Counted from the first letter of the stretch, positions 29,619 to 38,840 are shown. The stretch is DNA of 48,381 bases from Zavarzinia sp. (GCA_025869435.1 JAOZVS010000125.1:1-48381); one strand, 5' to 3'. Numbers and translations are program-made. The notes: a model not told the origin generated them from the letters alone.

Positions 29619-30593
29619 ATGTTCAAGGTAAAGACTGACGGAACGGTGAAGGGACGCCGGGCTTGGCTTTGGCCGATGCTCATCATTGCCGCCCTGGTCC
29701 CCTCCCTTCAGGCCTGTTCCAAGTCGCGCGTGGCGAAACCGACCAAGGGGGTCGTGACCACCGCCGTGGGTGTCCCGGCCCCGGTGATGACCGCGCTTGC
29801 CCCCGCGGGCCTTGGCGCCACCGTCGCCCACGCCCCGGGCGCGGCCGAACAGGCCGAGCAGGAAGAAACCGACGATGGATCGGAAGATGTTCTTTCGATC
29901 ACGCCCGGTATCGCGGAAGGCGATGGCCCTGCCAATCCGGGTGCCCCCCCGGGCCTCAGCGGCGATCCCATGCCCTCCAGCGCGCGCATGGCCGCCCCCA
30001 CCGCCGGCAGCGCCCAGAGCGTGCTCGAATCGATCGCCGACGCCGATGGCATGAAAGTCTTCTTCAGCACGAATTCGATTGACCGTGGCCTGCCCAGCCG
30101 GCGGGTGACGCTGGTCACGGCCGGCCAGGGCGAACGTGCCGCGATGATCGACGAGGCCTGCCGACAGGCTGGCCTGTCGTGCTTCTATGCCGCCGATTTC
30201 AATTCCCTGTCGGTCTATGATCCCCGGGAATTCCATGTCGCCGGGCCGGACATGACCGCCCTCGTCTACAACCGCCGCGATGGTTTCGAGGCGGCGGGAG
30301 CCTCCCGCCCCGCCCAGGCCGAGGACAGCCGCCCGGCCAAGCCGAAACCGGTCGCGACCAAACCTGGAAAACCGCAGAAGCCGGCCAAACCCGGCAAGCC
30401 GGCATCGGCCAAGCCCGGCAAACCAGCGGCGACGAAACCGGCCAAGCCGGCGAAGCCCGCCGCGACCAAGCCGAAGCCGACGAAGCCGGCGGCGACCAAA
30501 CCCGCAGCAGCCAGGAAGCCGCCCGCCGCCAAGCCAAAGCCCGCGGCCGCGACGCCGGCCGCGCCGGTGCCCAGCCGCAAGCCAGCGTCCTGA
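29619..30593 (+). CDS. Predicted lipoprotein with Lys/Pro/Ala-rich tail
   Basis: A 324-residue protein without a family I can name. The N-terminus is a basic stretch and hydrophobic helix ending in VPSLQAC, a plausible lipobox with Cys at about residue 33. A low-complexity Ala/Pro/Gly segment follows. A folded section (about 140-230) contains SVLESIADADGMKVFFSTN, RRVTLVTAGQGERAAMIDEA and LSCFYAADFNSLSVYD; this alternation resembles the short STN domain of secretins and TonB receptors, though only weakly. The last 95 residues are tandem K-P/A units (PGKPAKP, ATKPAKP), a cell-wall- or DNA-contacting type of tail. ATG at 29619 with GAGGGG upstream, or GTG three bases earlier. Confidence 0.72.
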   Translation: MFKVKTDGTVKGRRAWLWPMLIIAALVPSLQACSKSRVAKPTKGVVTTAVGVPAPVMTALAPAGLGATVAHAPGAAEQAEQEETDDGSEDVLSITPGIAEGDGPANPGAPPGLSGDPMPSSARMAAPTAGSAQSVLESIADADGMKVFFSTNSIDRGLPSRRVTLVTAGQGERAAMIDEACRQAGLSCFYAADFNSLSVYDPREFHVAGPDMTALVYNRRDGFEAAGASRPAQAEDSRPAKPKPVATKPGKPQKPAKPGKPASAKPGKPAATKPAKPAKPAATKPKPTKPAATKPAAARKPPAAKPKPAAATPAAPVPSRKPAS

Positions 30594-30654
30594 CCGGCGC
30601 GTCGGCGGAAACGCCGGATCGCCGTGAATCGAATTGTCGTGAAGGAGGCCGAGA

Positions 30655-30729
30655 TGGTGGGCGCGACAGGGATTGAACCTGTGACCCCCGCCGTGTGAAG
30701 GCGATGCTCTCCCGCTGAGCTACGCGCCC
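30655..30729 (-). tRNA. tRNA-Val (anticodon CAC)
   Basis: On the minus strand the sequence GGGCGCGTAGCTCAGCGGGA begins a complete cloverleaf. It has a 7-bp acceptor stem closed by CGCGCCC, a D-loop with GCTCAGCGGGAGAGC, an anticodon loop TTCACAC giving CAC, and a T-arm with GGTTCAATCC. The 3' CCA is encoded. It reads GTG valine codons. It lies 20 bp downstream of the gph gene on the same strand. Confidence 0.95.
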
Positions 30730-30749
30730 ATCTCGTCGAGGCGCGATAT

Positions 30750-31475
30750 CTAGTGGCGGCCGCCGGTCCTGTCAAGCACCAGGGTCAGGGCATGGGGCAA
30801 TTCGCTGAAATGCCCGATCACCGCATCGGCCCCGAGCCTCTCGGCCGGGATCGGCGTATAGCCGAAGGTGACGAGAACGACCGGAACCCCTGCATCCCGC
30901 GCGGCGTTGAGGTCGGTCGCGCTGTCGCCCACCATCACCGTGCGGTCGAGATCGCCCGACAGGGCCTCGACCGTGGTGATCAGATGCCGTCCGTCCGGCT
31001 TTTTCACCGTCAGGCTGTCGCCACCCAGAATCGCGTCGGTGGGGAAAAATTCGTCGAGTTCGAGGGCGATGATCAGTTGCTTCGCCAGCACGACCGGCTT
31101 GTTGGTGCAGACGCCAAGCCGCACCCCCCGGGCCCGCAACCAGTTCAGCGTGGCGGTCACCCCGGGAAAAGCCACCGAATGATCGGCGACATGGCCAGCG
31201 TAATGGTGAATGAAATACGCGACGAGCGCGTCGACCTCGGCCGCCGACTTCGGCACCGCATGGGCTTCAAGGCCGCGTTCGATCAGCTTGCGGGCGCCAT
31301 GGCCGACCATGTGGCGCACCTCCGCCTCGGGCAAAGCGGCGAGACCGAGGCTGGCCATGGTCGCGTTGAGGGCGCCGGTCAGGTCCGGCGCGCTGTCGAC
31401 GAGGGTGCCATCGAGATCGAAAATCACCGTGTCGGGCAGGGTGGCGGAGAAAGGCAGGATTTCACAGGACGACAT
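30750..31475 (-). CDS. gph: Phosphoglycolate phosphatase (HAD superfamily)
   Basis: A 241-residue HAD hydrolase. Motif I DLDGTLVDSAPDL, motif II CTNKP, motif III lysine in TVKKPDGRHL and motif IV MVGDSATDLNAARDAG are all in place, with the helical C1 cap between I and II. The LVDSAPDL opening and DS-x-TD-motif are those of Gph, which removes 2-phosphoglycolate made in DNA repair or by Rubisco oxygenation. No Calvin-cycle genes are nearby, so repair is the likely context. The ATG at 31475 is used; another at 31517 would add 14 residues and no clear ribosome-binding site favours either. It is divergent from glmU. Confidence 0.88.
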   Translation of the reverse strand: MSSCEILPFSATLPDTVIFDLDGTLVDSAPDLTGALNATMASLGLAALPEAEVRHMVGHGARKLIERGLEAHAVPKSAAEVDALVAYFIHHYAGHVADHSVAFPGVTATLNWLRARGVRLGVCTNKPVVLAKQLIIALELDEFFPTDAILGGDSLTVKKPDGRHLITTVEALSGDLDRTVMVGDSATDLNAARDAGVPVVLVTFGYTPIPAERLGADAVIGHFSELPHALTLVLDRTGGRH

Positions 31476-31591
31476 GATGGGTCCATTGTGCCGCGTGGGC
31501 GCAAAACTTTGAAACAAAAGGTGACTGTAACGGCAAGTGCCGGCTGTGGCACCTTGTCGCTCGCGAATCCGCCCCGAACCCGAGTAGCGCC

Positions 31592-32959
31592 ATGTCCGCC
31601 CCTGCCACCATCACCTTGCCGACCGCCTCCCTGCCGACCGCGGCGGTGATCCTCGCCGCGGGGATGGGCACGCGCATGAAATCCGCGCTGCCCAAGGTGA
31701 TGCACCCCATCGCCGGGCGGCCGATGATCCATCATGTGACCGGCGCGGCCCGGGCTTCCGGCGCGGACAGGCTGGTCGTCGTGCTCTCCCCCGGGCTGTC
31801 CGCCGTCGCCGACAGCCTGCCGGGCGCCGAGATCGCGATCCAGGACCCGCCCCTCGGCACCGGCCATGCGGTCGCCTGCGCCCTGCCCGCCCTCGACGGC
31901 TTCACCGGCGGCGTCCTCGTCCTGTTCGGCGATACCCCCCTCGTGGAGGTCGAAACCCTGCTGCGCCTCCGCGCGGCGCTGGAGGCCCCGGGGGTCGCCG
32001 TCGCCGTGCTCGGCTTCCGGCCCCCCGTGCCCGGCGCCTATGGCCGGCTGGTCACCGGCACGGATGGTGGCCTCGAGGCCATCGTCGAGGCCAGGGAAGC
32101 GAGCCCTGAACAATTGAAGATCGGTCTCTGCAACGCCGGGGTGATGGCGATCGCGGGCGAGCATCTGGCCCGCCTCGTCGGCCGGATCGGCAACGACAAC
32201 GCCAAGAAGGAATATTATCTCACCGATATCGTCGCCCTGGCCCGGGCCGACGGGCTGTCCGCCGTCGTCGTCGAAGGCGCGGCGGACGAGGTGCTGGGCG
32301 TCAATTCCCGGGTCGAGCTGGCGGAGGCGGAGGCCATTTTCCAGGCCCGCCTGCGCCGCCGCCCCATGGAAGCGGGTGTCAGTTTCGAAGACCCGGCCTC
32401 GGTCCGGCTGCAGGCCGACACCGTGCTGGGCCGCGATGTCGTGATCGGTCCCCAGGTCGTCTTCGGCCCCGGCGTCACCATCGGCGAGGAGGTGCGCATC
32501 AACGCCTTCTGCCATATCGAAGGCGCCAGGGTCGCGCCCAAGGCCATCATCGGCCCCTTCGCCCGGCTGCGGCCGGGGGCACAGGTCGGCGCGGGCGCCC
32601 ATGTCGGCAATTTCGTCGAGCTGAAGAACACGGTGCTGGGCGACGGCGCCAAGGCCAATCACCTGAGCTATCTCGGCGATGCCGAGGTGGGCGCGGGGGC
32701 CAATATCGGCGCCGGCACCATCACCTGCAATTACGACGGCTTCAACAAAGCCAAGACCACGATCGGCGCGGGCGCCTTCATCGGCTCGAATTCCGCCCTC
32801 GTCGCGCCCGTCACCGTGGGCGATGGCGCGATCATCGGCGCCGGCTCGGTCGTCACGGAAGATGTGGCGGCGGACGATCTCTATATCGAGCGGGCAAGGC
32901 CCGTGCACAAAACGGGCTGGGCCGCCCGTTTCCGTGCCCTGATGCGTAAATCCAGGTAA
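31592..32959 (+). CDS. glmU: Bifunctional UDP-GlcNAc pyrophosphorylase / glucosamine-1-phosphate acetyltransferase GlmU
   Basis: A 455-residue enzyme making UDP-N-acetylglucosamine for peptidoglycan and lipopolysaccharide. The N-terminal uridyltransferase (about 15-245) starts AAVILAAGMGTRMKSALPKVMHP, the nucleotide-binding signature, and has QDPPLGTGHAV and FGDTPLV. The C-terminal left-handed beta-helix (about 265-440) has hexapeptide repeats, the acetyl-CoA/active-site His region (GNFVELKNTVLGDGAKANHLSYLGD) and TITCNYDGFNKAKTTIG. It is followed 14 bp later by glmS, the preceding step, in one operon. Confidence 0.97.
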   Translation: MSAPATITLPTASLPTAAVILAAGMGTRMKSALPKVMHPIAGRPMIHHVTGAARASGADRLVVVLSPGLSAVADSLPGAEIAIQDPPLGTGHAVACALPALDGFTGGVLVLFGDTPLVEVETLLRLRAALEAPGVAVAVLGFRPPVPGAYGRLVTGTDGGLEAIVEAREASPEQLKIGLCNAGVMAIAGEHLARLVGRIGNDNAKKEYYLTDIVALARADGLSAVVVEGAADEVLGVNSRVELAEAEAIFQARLRRRPMEAGVSFEDPASVRLQADTVLGRDVVIGPQVVFGPGVTIGEEVRINAFCHIEGARVAPKAIIGPFARLRPGAQVGAGAHVGNFVELKNTVLGDGAKANHLSYLGDAEVGAGANIGAGTITCNYDGFNKAKTTIGAGAFIGSNSALVAPVTVGDGAIIGAGSVVTEDVAADDLYIERARPVHKTGWAARFRALMRKSR

Positions 32960-32973
32960 AAGGACCAGATTCC

Positions 32974-34797
32974 ATGTGCGGCATCGTCGGTATCGTCGGC
33001 AAAAGCGAAGTGGCCTCGCGCCTGGTGGATGGCCTGCGCCGCCTCGAATACCGGGGCTATGATTCGGCCGGCCTCGCCACATTGGTCGATGGCGCGATCG
33101 AGCGGCGCAGGGCCGAGGGCAAGCTGTCCCGCCTGACCGAGCTGCTGGCCGACCAGCCGCTGCCGGGCGTCACCGGCATCGGCCATACCCGCTGGGCGAC
33201 GCATGGCGCGCCGACGACGACCAACGCCCATCCCCATGCGACGAAATCCGTCGCCGTCGTCCACAACGGCATCATCGAGAATTTCCGCGAGCTGAAGGAC
33301 GATCTGGTCGCCCGTGGCCATGTCTTCGAAAGCGAGACGGATTCGGAAGTCGTCGCCCATCTCGTTTCCGACGGGCTGGAGCGGGGCCTGACGCCGCGGG
33401 CGGCGGTTTCCGCCGCGCTGAAGCTGATGCGCGGCGCCTTCGCGCTGGCCATCCTCTTCGCCGGGCACGACGGACTGCTGATCGGCGCGCGGCGCGGCAG
33501 CCCGCTCGCCGTTGGTTTTGGCGAGGGGGAGATGTATCTCGGCTCCGACGCCATGGCGCTGTCGAGCTGGACCCGCCAGGTGCTCTATCTCGAGGAAGGC
33601 GACTGGGTGGTGCTGACCCACGCGGGCGCCACCGTCTTCGACGCCGACGACCGCGAAGTGACCCGGGCCGTGCGTACCGTCTCGCTGTCGCCCGCGATGA
33701 TCGAGAAGGGCAATTATCGCCACTACATGCAGAAGGAAATCTTCGAGCAGCCGCAGGTGATCGGCGATGCCCTAGCGACCTATCTCGACCCGGCGACGCG
33801 GCGCCCGCGCCTGCCCCCCGGCGGGCCGGACTGGAACACCGTGCCGCGCCTGACCATCATCGCCTGCGGCACCTCGTCCTATGCCGCCATGGTCGCCAAA
33901 TACTGGTTCGAGCAGATCGCCCGCCTGCCGGTCGAAACCGATATCGCCTCGGAATTCCGTTACCGCGAGGCGCCGATGCCGGCGGGCGGCGTCGCCCTGT
34001 TCATTTCCCAGTCGGGCGAGACGGCCGATACGCTGGCCGCGCTCCGCTATGCCAAAAGCCAGGGGCAATTCATCATCGCCCTCGTCAATGTCCCCGAATC
34101 CTCCATGGCGCGGGAGGCGGACCTCGTGCTGCCGATCCTGGCCGGGCCGGAAATCGGCGTCGCCTCCACCAAGGCCTTCACCTGCCAGCTGACCGTCCTC
34201 ATGTGCCTCGTCCTCGCCGTCGCGCGCAGCCGGGACAAGATCGACGCCGCCGAGGAAGCAAGGCTCTGCGCCGCCCTGTCGGAAGTGCCGGCCCGGGCGC
34301 TCGAAGTGCTCAATCACGACGAGAAGATCCGCTCGATCGCGCTCTGGCTGGCGGAAGCGCGGGACGTGCTCTATCTCGGCCGGGGCGCGATCTTCCCGAT
34401 CGCCCTCGAAGGCGCGCTGAAGCTGAAGGAAATCTCCTATATCCACGCCGAAGGCTATGCCGCTGGCGAGTTGAAGCACGGCCCCATCGCCCTGATCGAC
34501 GAGGCGGTGCCGGTCATCGTCCTCGCCCCCCATGGGCCTTTGTTCGAGAAGACCGTTTCCAACATGCAGGAAGTGCTGGCGCGCGGCGGCCGGGTCGTCC
34601 TGCTGTCCGATACCGCCGGCCTCGAGACCGAGGGGCGCAACGCGGCCGAGATCATCGAATTGCCGATGGTCGATGCCTTCGTCACCCCCGTCCTCTACGC
34701 GATCCCGGTCCAGCTCCTCGCCTATCACACCGCCGTCGCCAAGGGCACGGATGTCGACCAGCCGCGCAATCTCGCGAAATCCGTGACGGTGGAATAG
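32974..34797 (+). CDS. glmS: Glutamine-fructose-6-phosphate aminotransferase GlmS
   Basis: A 607-residue enzyme making glucosamine-6-phosphate from fructose-6-phosphate and glutamine, the entry to amino-sugar synthesis. Met-Cys-Gly-Ile-Val at the start exposes the nucleophilic Cys after Met removal. The glutaminase half (1-240) has GHTRWATHG and HNGIIENF. The two SIS sugar-isomerase domains (about 290-430 and 460-600) contain IACGTSSYAAM, FISQSGETADTLAAL and the C-terminal DQPRNLAKSVTVE, complete to the last residue. No glmS-type ribozyme leader is visible; in the 14-bp gap to glmU there is no room for one. Confidence 0.97.
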   Translation: MCGIVGIVGKSEVASRLVDGLRRLEYRGYDSAGLATLVDGAIERRRAEGKLSRLTELLADQPLPGVTGIGHTRWATHGAPTTTNAHPHATKSVAVVHNGIIENFRELKDDLVARGHVFESETDSEVVAHLVSDGLERGLTPRAAVSAALKLMRGAFALAILFAGHDGLLIGARRGSPLAVGFGEGEMYLGSDAMALSSWTRQVLYLEEGDWVVLTHAGATVFDADDREVTRAVRTVSLSPAMIEKGNYRHYMQKEIFEQPQVIGDALATYLDPATRRPRLPPGGPDWNTVPRLTIIACGTSSYAAMVAKYWFEQIARLPVETDIASEFRYREAPMPAGGVALFISQSGETADTLAALRYAKSQGQFIIALVNVPESSMAREADLVLPILAGPEIGVASTKAFTCQLTVLMCLVLAVARSRDKIDAAEEARLCAALSEVPARALEVLNHDEKIRSIALWLAEARDVLYLGRGAIFPIALEGALKLKEISYIHAEGYAAGELKHGPIALIDEAVPVIVLAPHGPLFEKTVSNMQEVLARGGRVVLLSDTAGLETEGRNAAEIIELPMVDAFVTPVLYAIPVQLLAYHTAVAKGTDVDQPRNLAKSVTVE

Positions 34798-34934
34798 CGA
34801 GGCGCCGAATTAGGAATGCGTTAACGCCTTCGTAGCGACTTGGTGACCATAATCGCTGGCAGTCCTGTACCGGATGTTCCGCGCCGGCCCGATCGGCGGG
34901 ATGTCGCTGGTCTGATTGGGGATACCGACGGCGA

Positions 34935-36692
34935 ATGCATTTTCGGCTCACGTCCGTCTGGCGCCTGACGGTCATCGCCCTGTCGGCGTTGTGGCTGCTG
35001 AGTTTCGGCGCGGATCGGGCGCTGGGCGCGGATGCCATCACCATTGGCGATGGCTCGGCGGAAATCGATCCCTGGCCGGCGGTAACCCTGCTGTCCGACC
35101 CCACCCATGACCTGCGCATCGAAGATATCCTGGCCCGGATGCCGGACTTCGGTCCGCCCGGGGGGCTGCGCGCCAATCTGGGGATACGGCCGGAAACGGT
35201 CTGGCTGCATATCAGCCTCGACGTCAGGCAGGTCCCGGCCACGGACTGGTGGCTGACCCTGCGCTATTATCCGATCGACGAGGTCGAGACTTTCGTCGTC
35301 CGGGACGGGCGCGTCCTCGCCCGCAGTCTCTATGGCCAGGGCATCGCCTTCAACGACAGGGATGCGGCGCTGCCCTTCGCGGCCGTCGCCTTGCCCCTGC
35401 GGGCTACGGGGGCCCATGACATCTTCATTCGGCTTCGCAAGCTCAACGACGTCGCGATGATCACGCCACTGGCGTTGCAGCCCCTGTCCGTTCTGATGCG
35501 CGGGGAGGCGAGGCGGGAGGTTATCCAGGGCGCCCTGTTTTCCATCGGGCTGTGCCTCGCGCTCTATGGCATCGCGGTCGGGGTTCGGCGGCGTGAGCCG
35601 CTCTATTTCTGGTTCGCGGTGTTTTCCGTCTCGACGGTGATGATTCCCTTCATCTATTTCGGGCTGGCGGCCCAGCATCTGTGGCCGGGCTCCGGCCTTC
35701 CGAAGGGAAGCCTGGCGCTGTTCTTCATATTGATGGGCGCGGCCAGCGGCATGTTGTTCGTTGACCGGGCGCTGGATATCCGCCGGCTGTCGCGCTTCGT
35801 ATCCCTGATGTTGCGGCTCTTCGGCGGGCTGCTGCTCGTCGTTGACGCGGGCTTCGCCAGCGGCGTCATTTCCCAGCAGGTCGTGGCGCTGCTTCTGAGC
35901 CTGTTCGGCCCCCTGCCCTTCGTCTTCGTCATGCCGCTTGCCGTCAGGCTGGTCCGGCGCGGTGACCGGCCGGCGGCCTGGACGCTGGTCGGCTGGTTTC
36001 CGCATCTGACGACGGCGATCATCGGCATCGCGCTTCACCGGGGCTTCCTGCCCTGGACGCCGCTGATCGATCACGCCATGCAGGTGGGCGGCATGATCGA
36101 TATCGTCTGCTGGATGATCGTGATGACATTGCGCGATGACGAAATGCGCCGGGAGTCCGCCAGGGCGCGCGAGGACCATCTGCGCCTCAGCATTCTGAGC
36201 GAGACCGACGAATTGACCGGCCTGCTGAACCGCCGGGGGCTGGAGGCCCGGACCGGGGCGCTGGAGGATCGTATCCGCGACGGCGACGGGGCCGCCGTCT
36301 ATCTCCTCGATCTCGATGGCTTCAAGGCGGTGAACGATCGCCACGGGCATGATGCCGGCGACATGCTGCTGCGCCGCGTGGCGGCGATCCTGCGCACCTG
36401 CGCCCGCCCGGGCGATTGCCTGTGCCGCCTCGGCGGCGACGAGTTCATAGTCGTCGCGACCTCGATCGCCAGCGAAGCCGAGGCCGGCCGCCTCGCCGAT
36501 CGCTTCGTCGACGCCTTCCGCCAGCGCCTCGACGCGACGGTGGAATTCCACGGCATCAGCGTGACCGTCGGCTACGCCCTGGCGCCTGTCGACGGCACCC
36601 GGATCGATGCCCTGCTGAAACTGGCCGATCAGGCCATGTATATCGGCAAGCGTTCGGGCAGGAACCGGGCGCTTCGAGCGGTCACCGGCTGA
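34935..36692 (+). CDS. Membrane diguanylate cyclase with 7TMR-DISM sensor (GGDEF)
   Basis: A 585-residue signalling protein that should make cyclic di-GMP. After a signal peptide (ends near ALGA, residue 31) comes a periplasmic 7TMR-DISM extracellular domain (about 35-190; WWLTLRYYPIDEVETFVV, LYGQGIAFNDRD). Seven membrane helices (about 195-400) and a GGDEF domain (about 420-580) follow. The active motif RLGGDEF is intact, and RPGD lies five residues ahead, the I-site RxxD for product inhibition. DLTGLLNRRGL and DLDGFKAVND mark the domain start. The DISM domain usually senses carbohydrates or other small ligands. No EAL or HD-GYP domain is attached. Confidence 0.93.
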   Translation: MHFRLTSVWRLTVIALSALWLLSFGADRALGADAITIGDGSAEIDPWPAVTLLSDPTHDLRIEDILARMPDFGPPGGLRANLGIRPETVWLHISLDVRQVPATDWWLTLRYYPIDEVETFVVRDGRVLARSLYGQGIAFNDRDAALPFAAVALPLRATGAHDIFIRLRKLNDVAMITPLALQPLSVLMRGEARREVIQGALFSIGLCLALYGIAVGVRRREPLYFWFAVFSVSTVMIPFIYFGLAAQHLWPGSGLPKGSLALFFILMGAASGMLFVDRALDIRRLSRFVSLMLRLFGGLLLVVDAGFASGVISQQVVALLLSLFGPLPFVFVMPLAVRLVRRGDRPAAWTLVGWFPHLTTAIIGIALHRGFLPWTPLIDHAMQVGGMIDIVCWMIVMTLRDDEMRRESARAREDHLRLSILSETDELTGLLNRRGLEARTGALEDRIRDGDGAAVYLLDLDGFKAVNDRHGHDAGDMLLRRVAAILRTCARPGDCLCRLGGDEFIVVATSIASEAEAGRLADRFVDAFRQRLDATVEFHGISVTVGYALAPVDGTRIDALLKLADQAMYIGKRSGRNRALRAVTG

Positions 36693-36775
36693 GGACGGAT
36701 CGGAGGGGGCTGAAAGGGCTGGACCTGCCGCCCTCCCATGGCAAACTTTTCCCGTTGCCAGGGGAGTCGCCGTCC

Positions 36776-38089
36776 GTGACCAGTTCCGCCGAAGCCAGGC
36801 GTCTGCTTGCCGCCCGCCGCCTGTTCGAGAGTGTCGCCTCCAAACTCGACGGCAGCATCGCCGTCCGCCTGTGGGATGGCAGCGTCATCCCGCTCGGCCC
36901 CCATGCCGATACCCGCTATCAGGTGGTGTTCGATTCGGCGGCCACCATCGGCCGCCTGCTGCGCAGGCCGACGCTGGAAAATCTCGTCATCCATTACGCC
37001 GAAGGTCATGTCGATCTGGTCGGCGGCGACCTGATCGCCTTCATCGAGGCGGCGCAGCGGCGGCGCATGAAGCTGAAGTGGCGCGATCTCGACAAGGGCA
37101 CCCTCGCCCGCTCCCTCTGGGCGCTGGCGCGAGCGCCGGGGGACCTTGCCTCCAGCCATGTTTACGGCGACGACGAGGCGGCGCGCGTCACCTCCGACCA
37201 GCGCCACGACCAGGACTACATCCGCTTCCACTACGATATCAGCGACGATTTCTACCGCCTCTTCCTCGACCCCGAAATGCAATATTCCTGCGGTTACTTC
37301 ACCGACTGGTCGAACGGCATAGAGCAGGCGCAGGTCGACAAACTCGACCACATCTGCCGCAAGCTGCGCCTGAAGCCGGGGGAGCGTTTCCTCGACGTCG
37401 GCTGCGGCTGGGGCGGGCTGATCGCCCATGCGGTGCGCCATTACGGCGTCACCGCCCATGGCGTCACCCTGTCGACCAATCAGCATGATTTCGCGCTTCG
37501 GAAGATGCGCGATCTCGGCATCGCCGACAAGGTGACCATCGAATTGAAGGATTACCGGCTGCTCACGGGCACCTTCGACAAGATCGCCTCCATCGGCATG
37601 TACGAACATGTCGGCATCGCCAATTACCCGGACTATTTCGGCAAGCTGAAATCCCTGCTGCGGCCGGGCGGCATCCTGCTGAACCACGGCATCACCAGGC
37701 GGGCCAAGGCGGACAAGGGCCGTTTCCGCAAGATCCGGCCGGAGAACCGCCTGATCCTGAAATATATCTTCCCCGGCTCGGAGCTCGACCATATCGGCCA
37801 TTCGGTCGAGAGCATGGAAGCGGCCGGCTTCGAGGTCCACGACGTCGAGGGCTTGCGCGAACATTACGCGCAGACCACCCGCCTGTGGTGCCAGCGCCTC
37901 TCGGCCCGCAGGACGGAAGCCGTCGCCCTCGTCGGCGAGGCGAAATACCGCCTCTGGGTCGCCTATCTCGCCGGGGTCTCCTTCGCCTTCAGGAACGGCA
38001 CCATCCGCCTGTTCCAGACCGTCGCCACCCGCCACCGGAAGAACGCCCCGCTGGAACTGCCGCCGACAAGGGCCGATCTTTATCGGTGA
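36776..38089 (+). CDS. cfa: Cyclopropane-fatty-acyl-phospholipid synthase
   Basis: A 437-residue SAM-dependent methyltransferase that adds a methylene bridge to unsaturated acyl chains of membrane lipids. It carries the N-terminal lipid-binding region (VRLWDGSVIPLG), the QYSCGYF active-site Cys segment, the SAM motif FLDVGCGWGGLIAHA and the conserved SIGMYEHVGIANYPDYF with the catalytic Glu-His. The C-terminal part (LWVAYLAGVSFAFRNGTI) is the family tail. GTG at 36776 follows GGGGAG and yields the normal length; the frame is open upstream to 36416 but runs inside the cyclase gene there. It is likely stress-induced, as in other bacteria, but no regulator is nearby. Confidence 0.93.
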   Translation: MTSSAEARRLLAARRLFESVASKLDGSIAVRLWDGSVIPLGPHADTRYQVVFDSAATIGRLLRRPTLENLVIHYAEGHVDLVGGDLIAFIEAAQRRRMKLKWRDLDKGTLARSLWALARAPGDLASSHVYGDDEAARVTSDQRHDQDYIRFHYDISDDFYRLFLDPEMQYSCGYFTDWSNGIEQAQVDKLDHICRKLRLKPGERFLDVGCGWGGLIAHAVRHYGVTAHGVTLSTNQHDFALRKMRDLGIADKVTIELKDYRLLTGTFDKIASIGMYEHVGIANYPDYFGKLKSLLRPGGILLNHGITRRAKADKGRFRKIRPENRLILKYIFPGSELDHIGHSVESMEAAGFEVHDVEGLREHYAQTTRLWCQRLSARRTEAVALVGEAKYRLWVAYLAGVSFAFRNGTIRLFQTVATRHRKNAPLELPPTRADLYR

Positions 38090-38099
38090 ACGGCGCCGG

Positions 38100-38528
38100 T
38101 CAGGCGCCGCGCATCGGATTGACGAAGGCAAGACCGGCGAAATCCCGCTCGTTATCCGTGGCGACGATGCAGGAATGCGCTTCCGCCGTGGCCGCCACGA
38201 TCATGTCGAGGGCGCTACGCGGCCGGCCCGCCGCCTTGCCTTCCGCCATCAGCCGCGACCAGATCAGGCCGGCCCTCGTATCGAAGGCAAGGATACGGCC
38301 CGAGAACAGCGCCTGCGGCCCTTCCGGCCCCGCGAACCAGTCCGTCAGCGCGCCGCGCCGACGCCCTTCCGGCAGGGCCAGAATACCGCGATGGATTTCG
38401 GCCACGCTTAGGGCGGAGATGAACAGGTCTTCGTCCCGCCGCGCCGCCATCCAGATCAGCAAGGACGAGGAAGGCGCCGGCTTGACGGCATTACTGACAA
38501 TGTTCGTGTCGAGCAGGTAGCGCGTCAC
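38100..38528 (-). CDS. PIN-domain toxin (VapC/FitB-like)
   Basis: A 142-residue PIN ribonuclease. The acid residues are D7 (YLLDTNIVSN), E44 (SVAEIHRGI), D108 (RPRSALDMIVAATA) and D125-N126 (VATDNERDF), matching VapC/FitB. The helix pair LPEGRRRGALTDWF is usual in this subgroup. It starts with GTG overlapping the TGA of the antitoxin gene (GTGA), the standard layout. It is expected to cut RNA when freed from its antitoxin. It faces the cfa gene tail-to-tail with an 10-bp gap. Confidence 0.9.
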   Translation of the reverse strand: MTRYLLDTNIVSNAVKPAPSSSLLIWMAARRDEDLFISALSVAEIHRGILALPEGRRRGALTDWFAGPEGPQALFSGRILAFDTRAGLIWSRLMAEGKAAGRPRSALDMIVAATAEAHSCIVATDNERDFAGLAFVNPMRGA

Positions 38529-38839
38529 AACTCGACGGTCCGCCCTTCGTCCCTCGGACGATCGAGGTCGAGATCGGCACCGACGAGGGGGGAGCGGCGA
38601 AGCGCGGCCAGAATGCCGCCCGTCTTCGGCGCTTCCTCGGCAACGAGCGTACCGAGGGTCTCGCGCAACTCGTCCGCCTGCGGCCCCTTTTCGGCCAGAC
38701 GCCGGGCGAGGCCGCGGATCAATGCGCGATCCACCTCGGGCGCCATGACCTCGAAGCGCGTGACACCGCGCGCGGCAAGACGCGCGCGGTAGGCGGCGAT
38801 GGCCTTTTTCTGTGCGGAACTGCTCAATCCTGCCTCCAC
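38525..38839 (-). CDS. Antitoxin of the VapC/FitB-like toxin
   Basis: A protein of up to 104 residues. The start KKAIAAYRARLAARGVTRFEV and acid/Arg-rich helical middle are those of small antitoxins paired with PIN toxins; the beta-strand RFEVMAPEVDRALIRGLA would be a ribbon-helix-helix. The C-terminal half (ILAALRRSPLVGADLDLDRP) probably inhibits the toxin. Two starts are possible: GTG at 38839, or TTG at 38827 preceded by GGAGG at a good distance; the TTG gives MSSSAQKKAI and is slightly better supported by the ribosome-binding site. A near-palindrome directly upstream (38841-38869) may be the autorepression site. Confidence 0.85.
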   Translation of the reverse strand: MEAGLSSSAQKKAIAAYRARLAARGVTRFEVMAPEVDRALIRGLARRLAEKGPQADELRETLGTLVAEEAPKTGGILAALRRSPLVGADLDLDRPRDEGRTVEL

Positions 38840-38840
38840 G

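Noticed and set aside
32960-32973. A glmS ribozyme-type leader
   Set aside because: Only 14 bp separate glmU and glmS, which leaves no room for one, and this ribozyme class is mainly known from Gram-positive bacteria.
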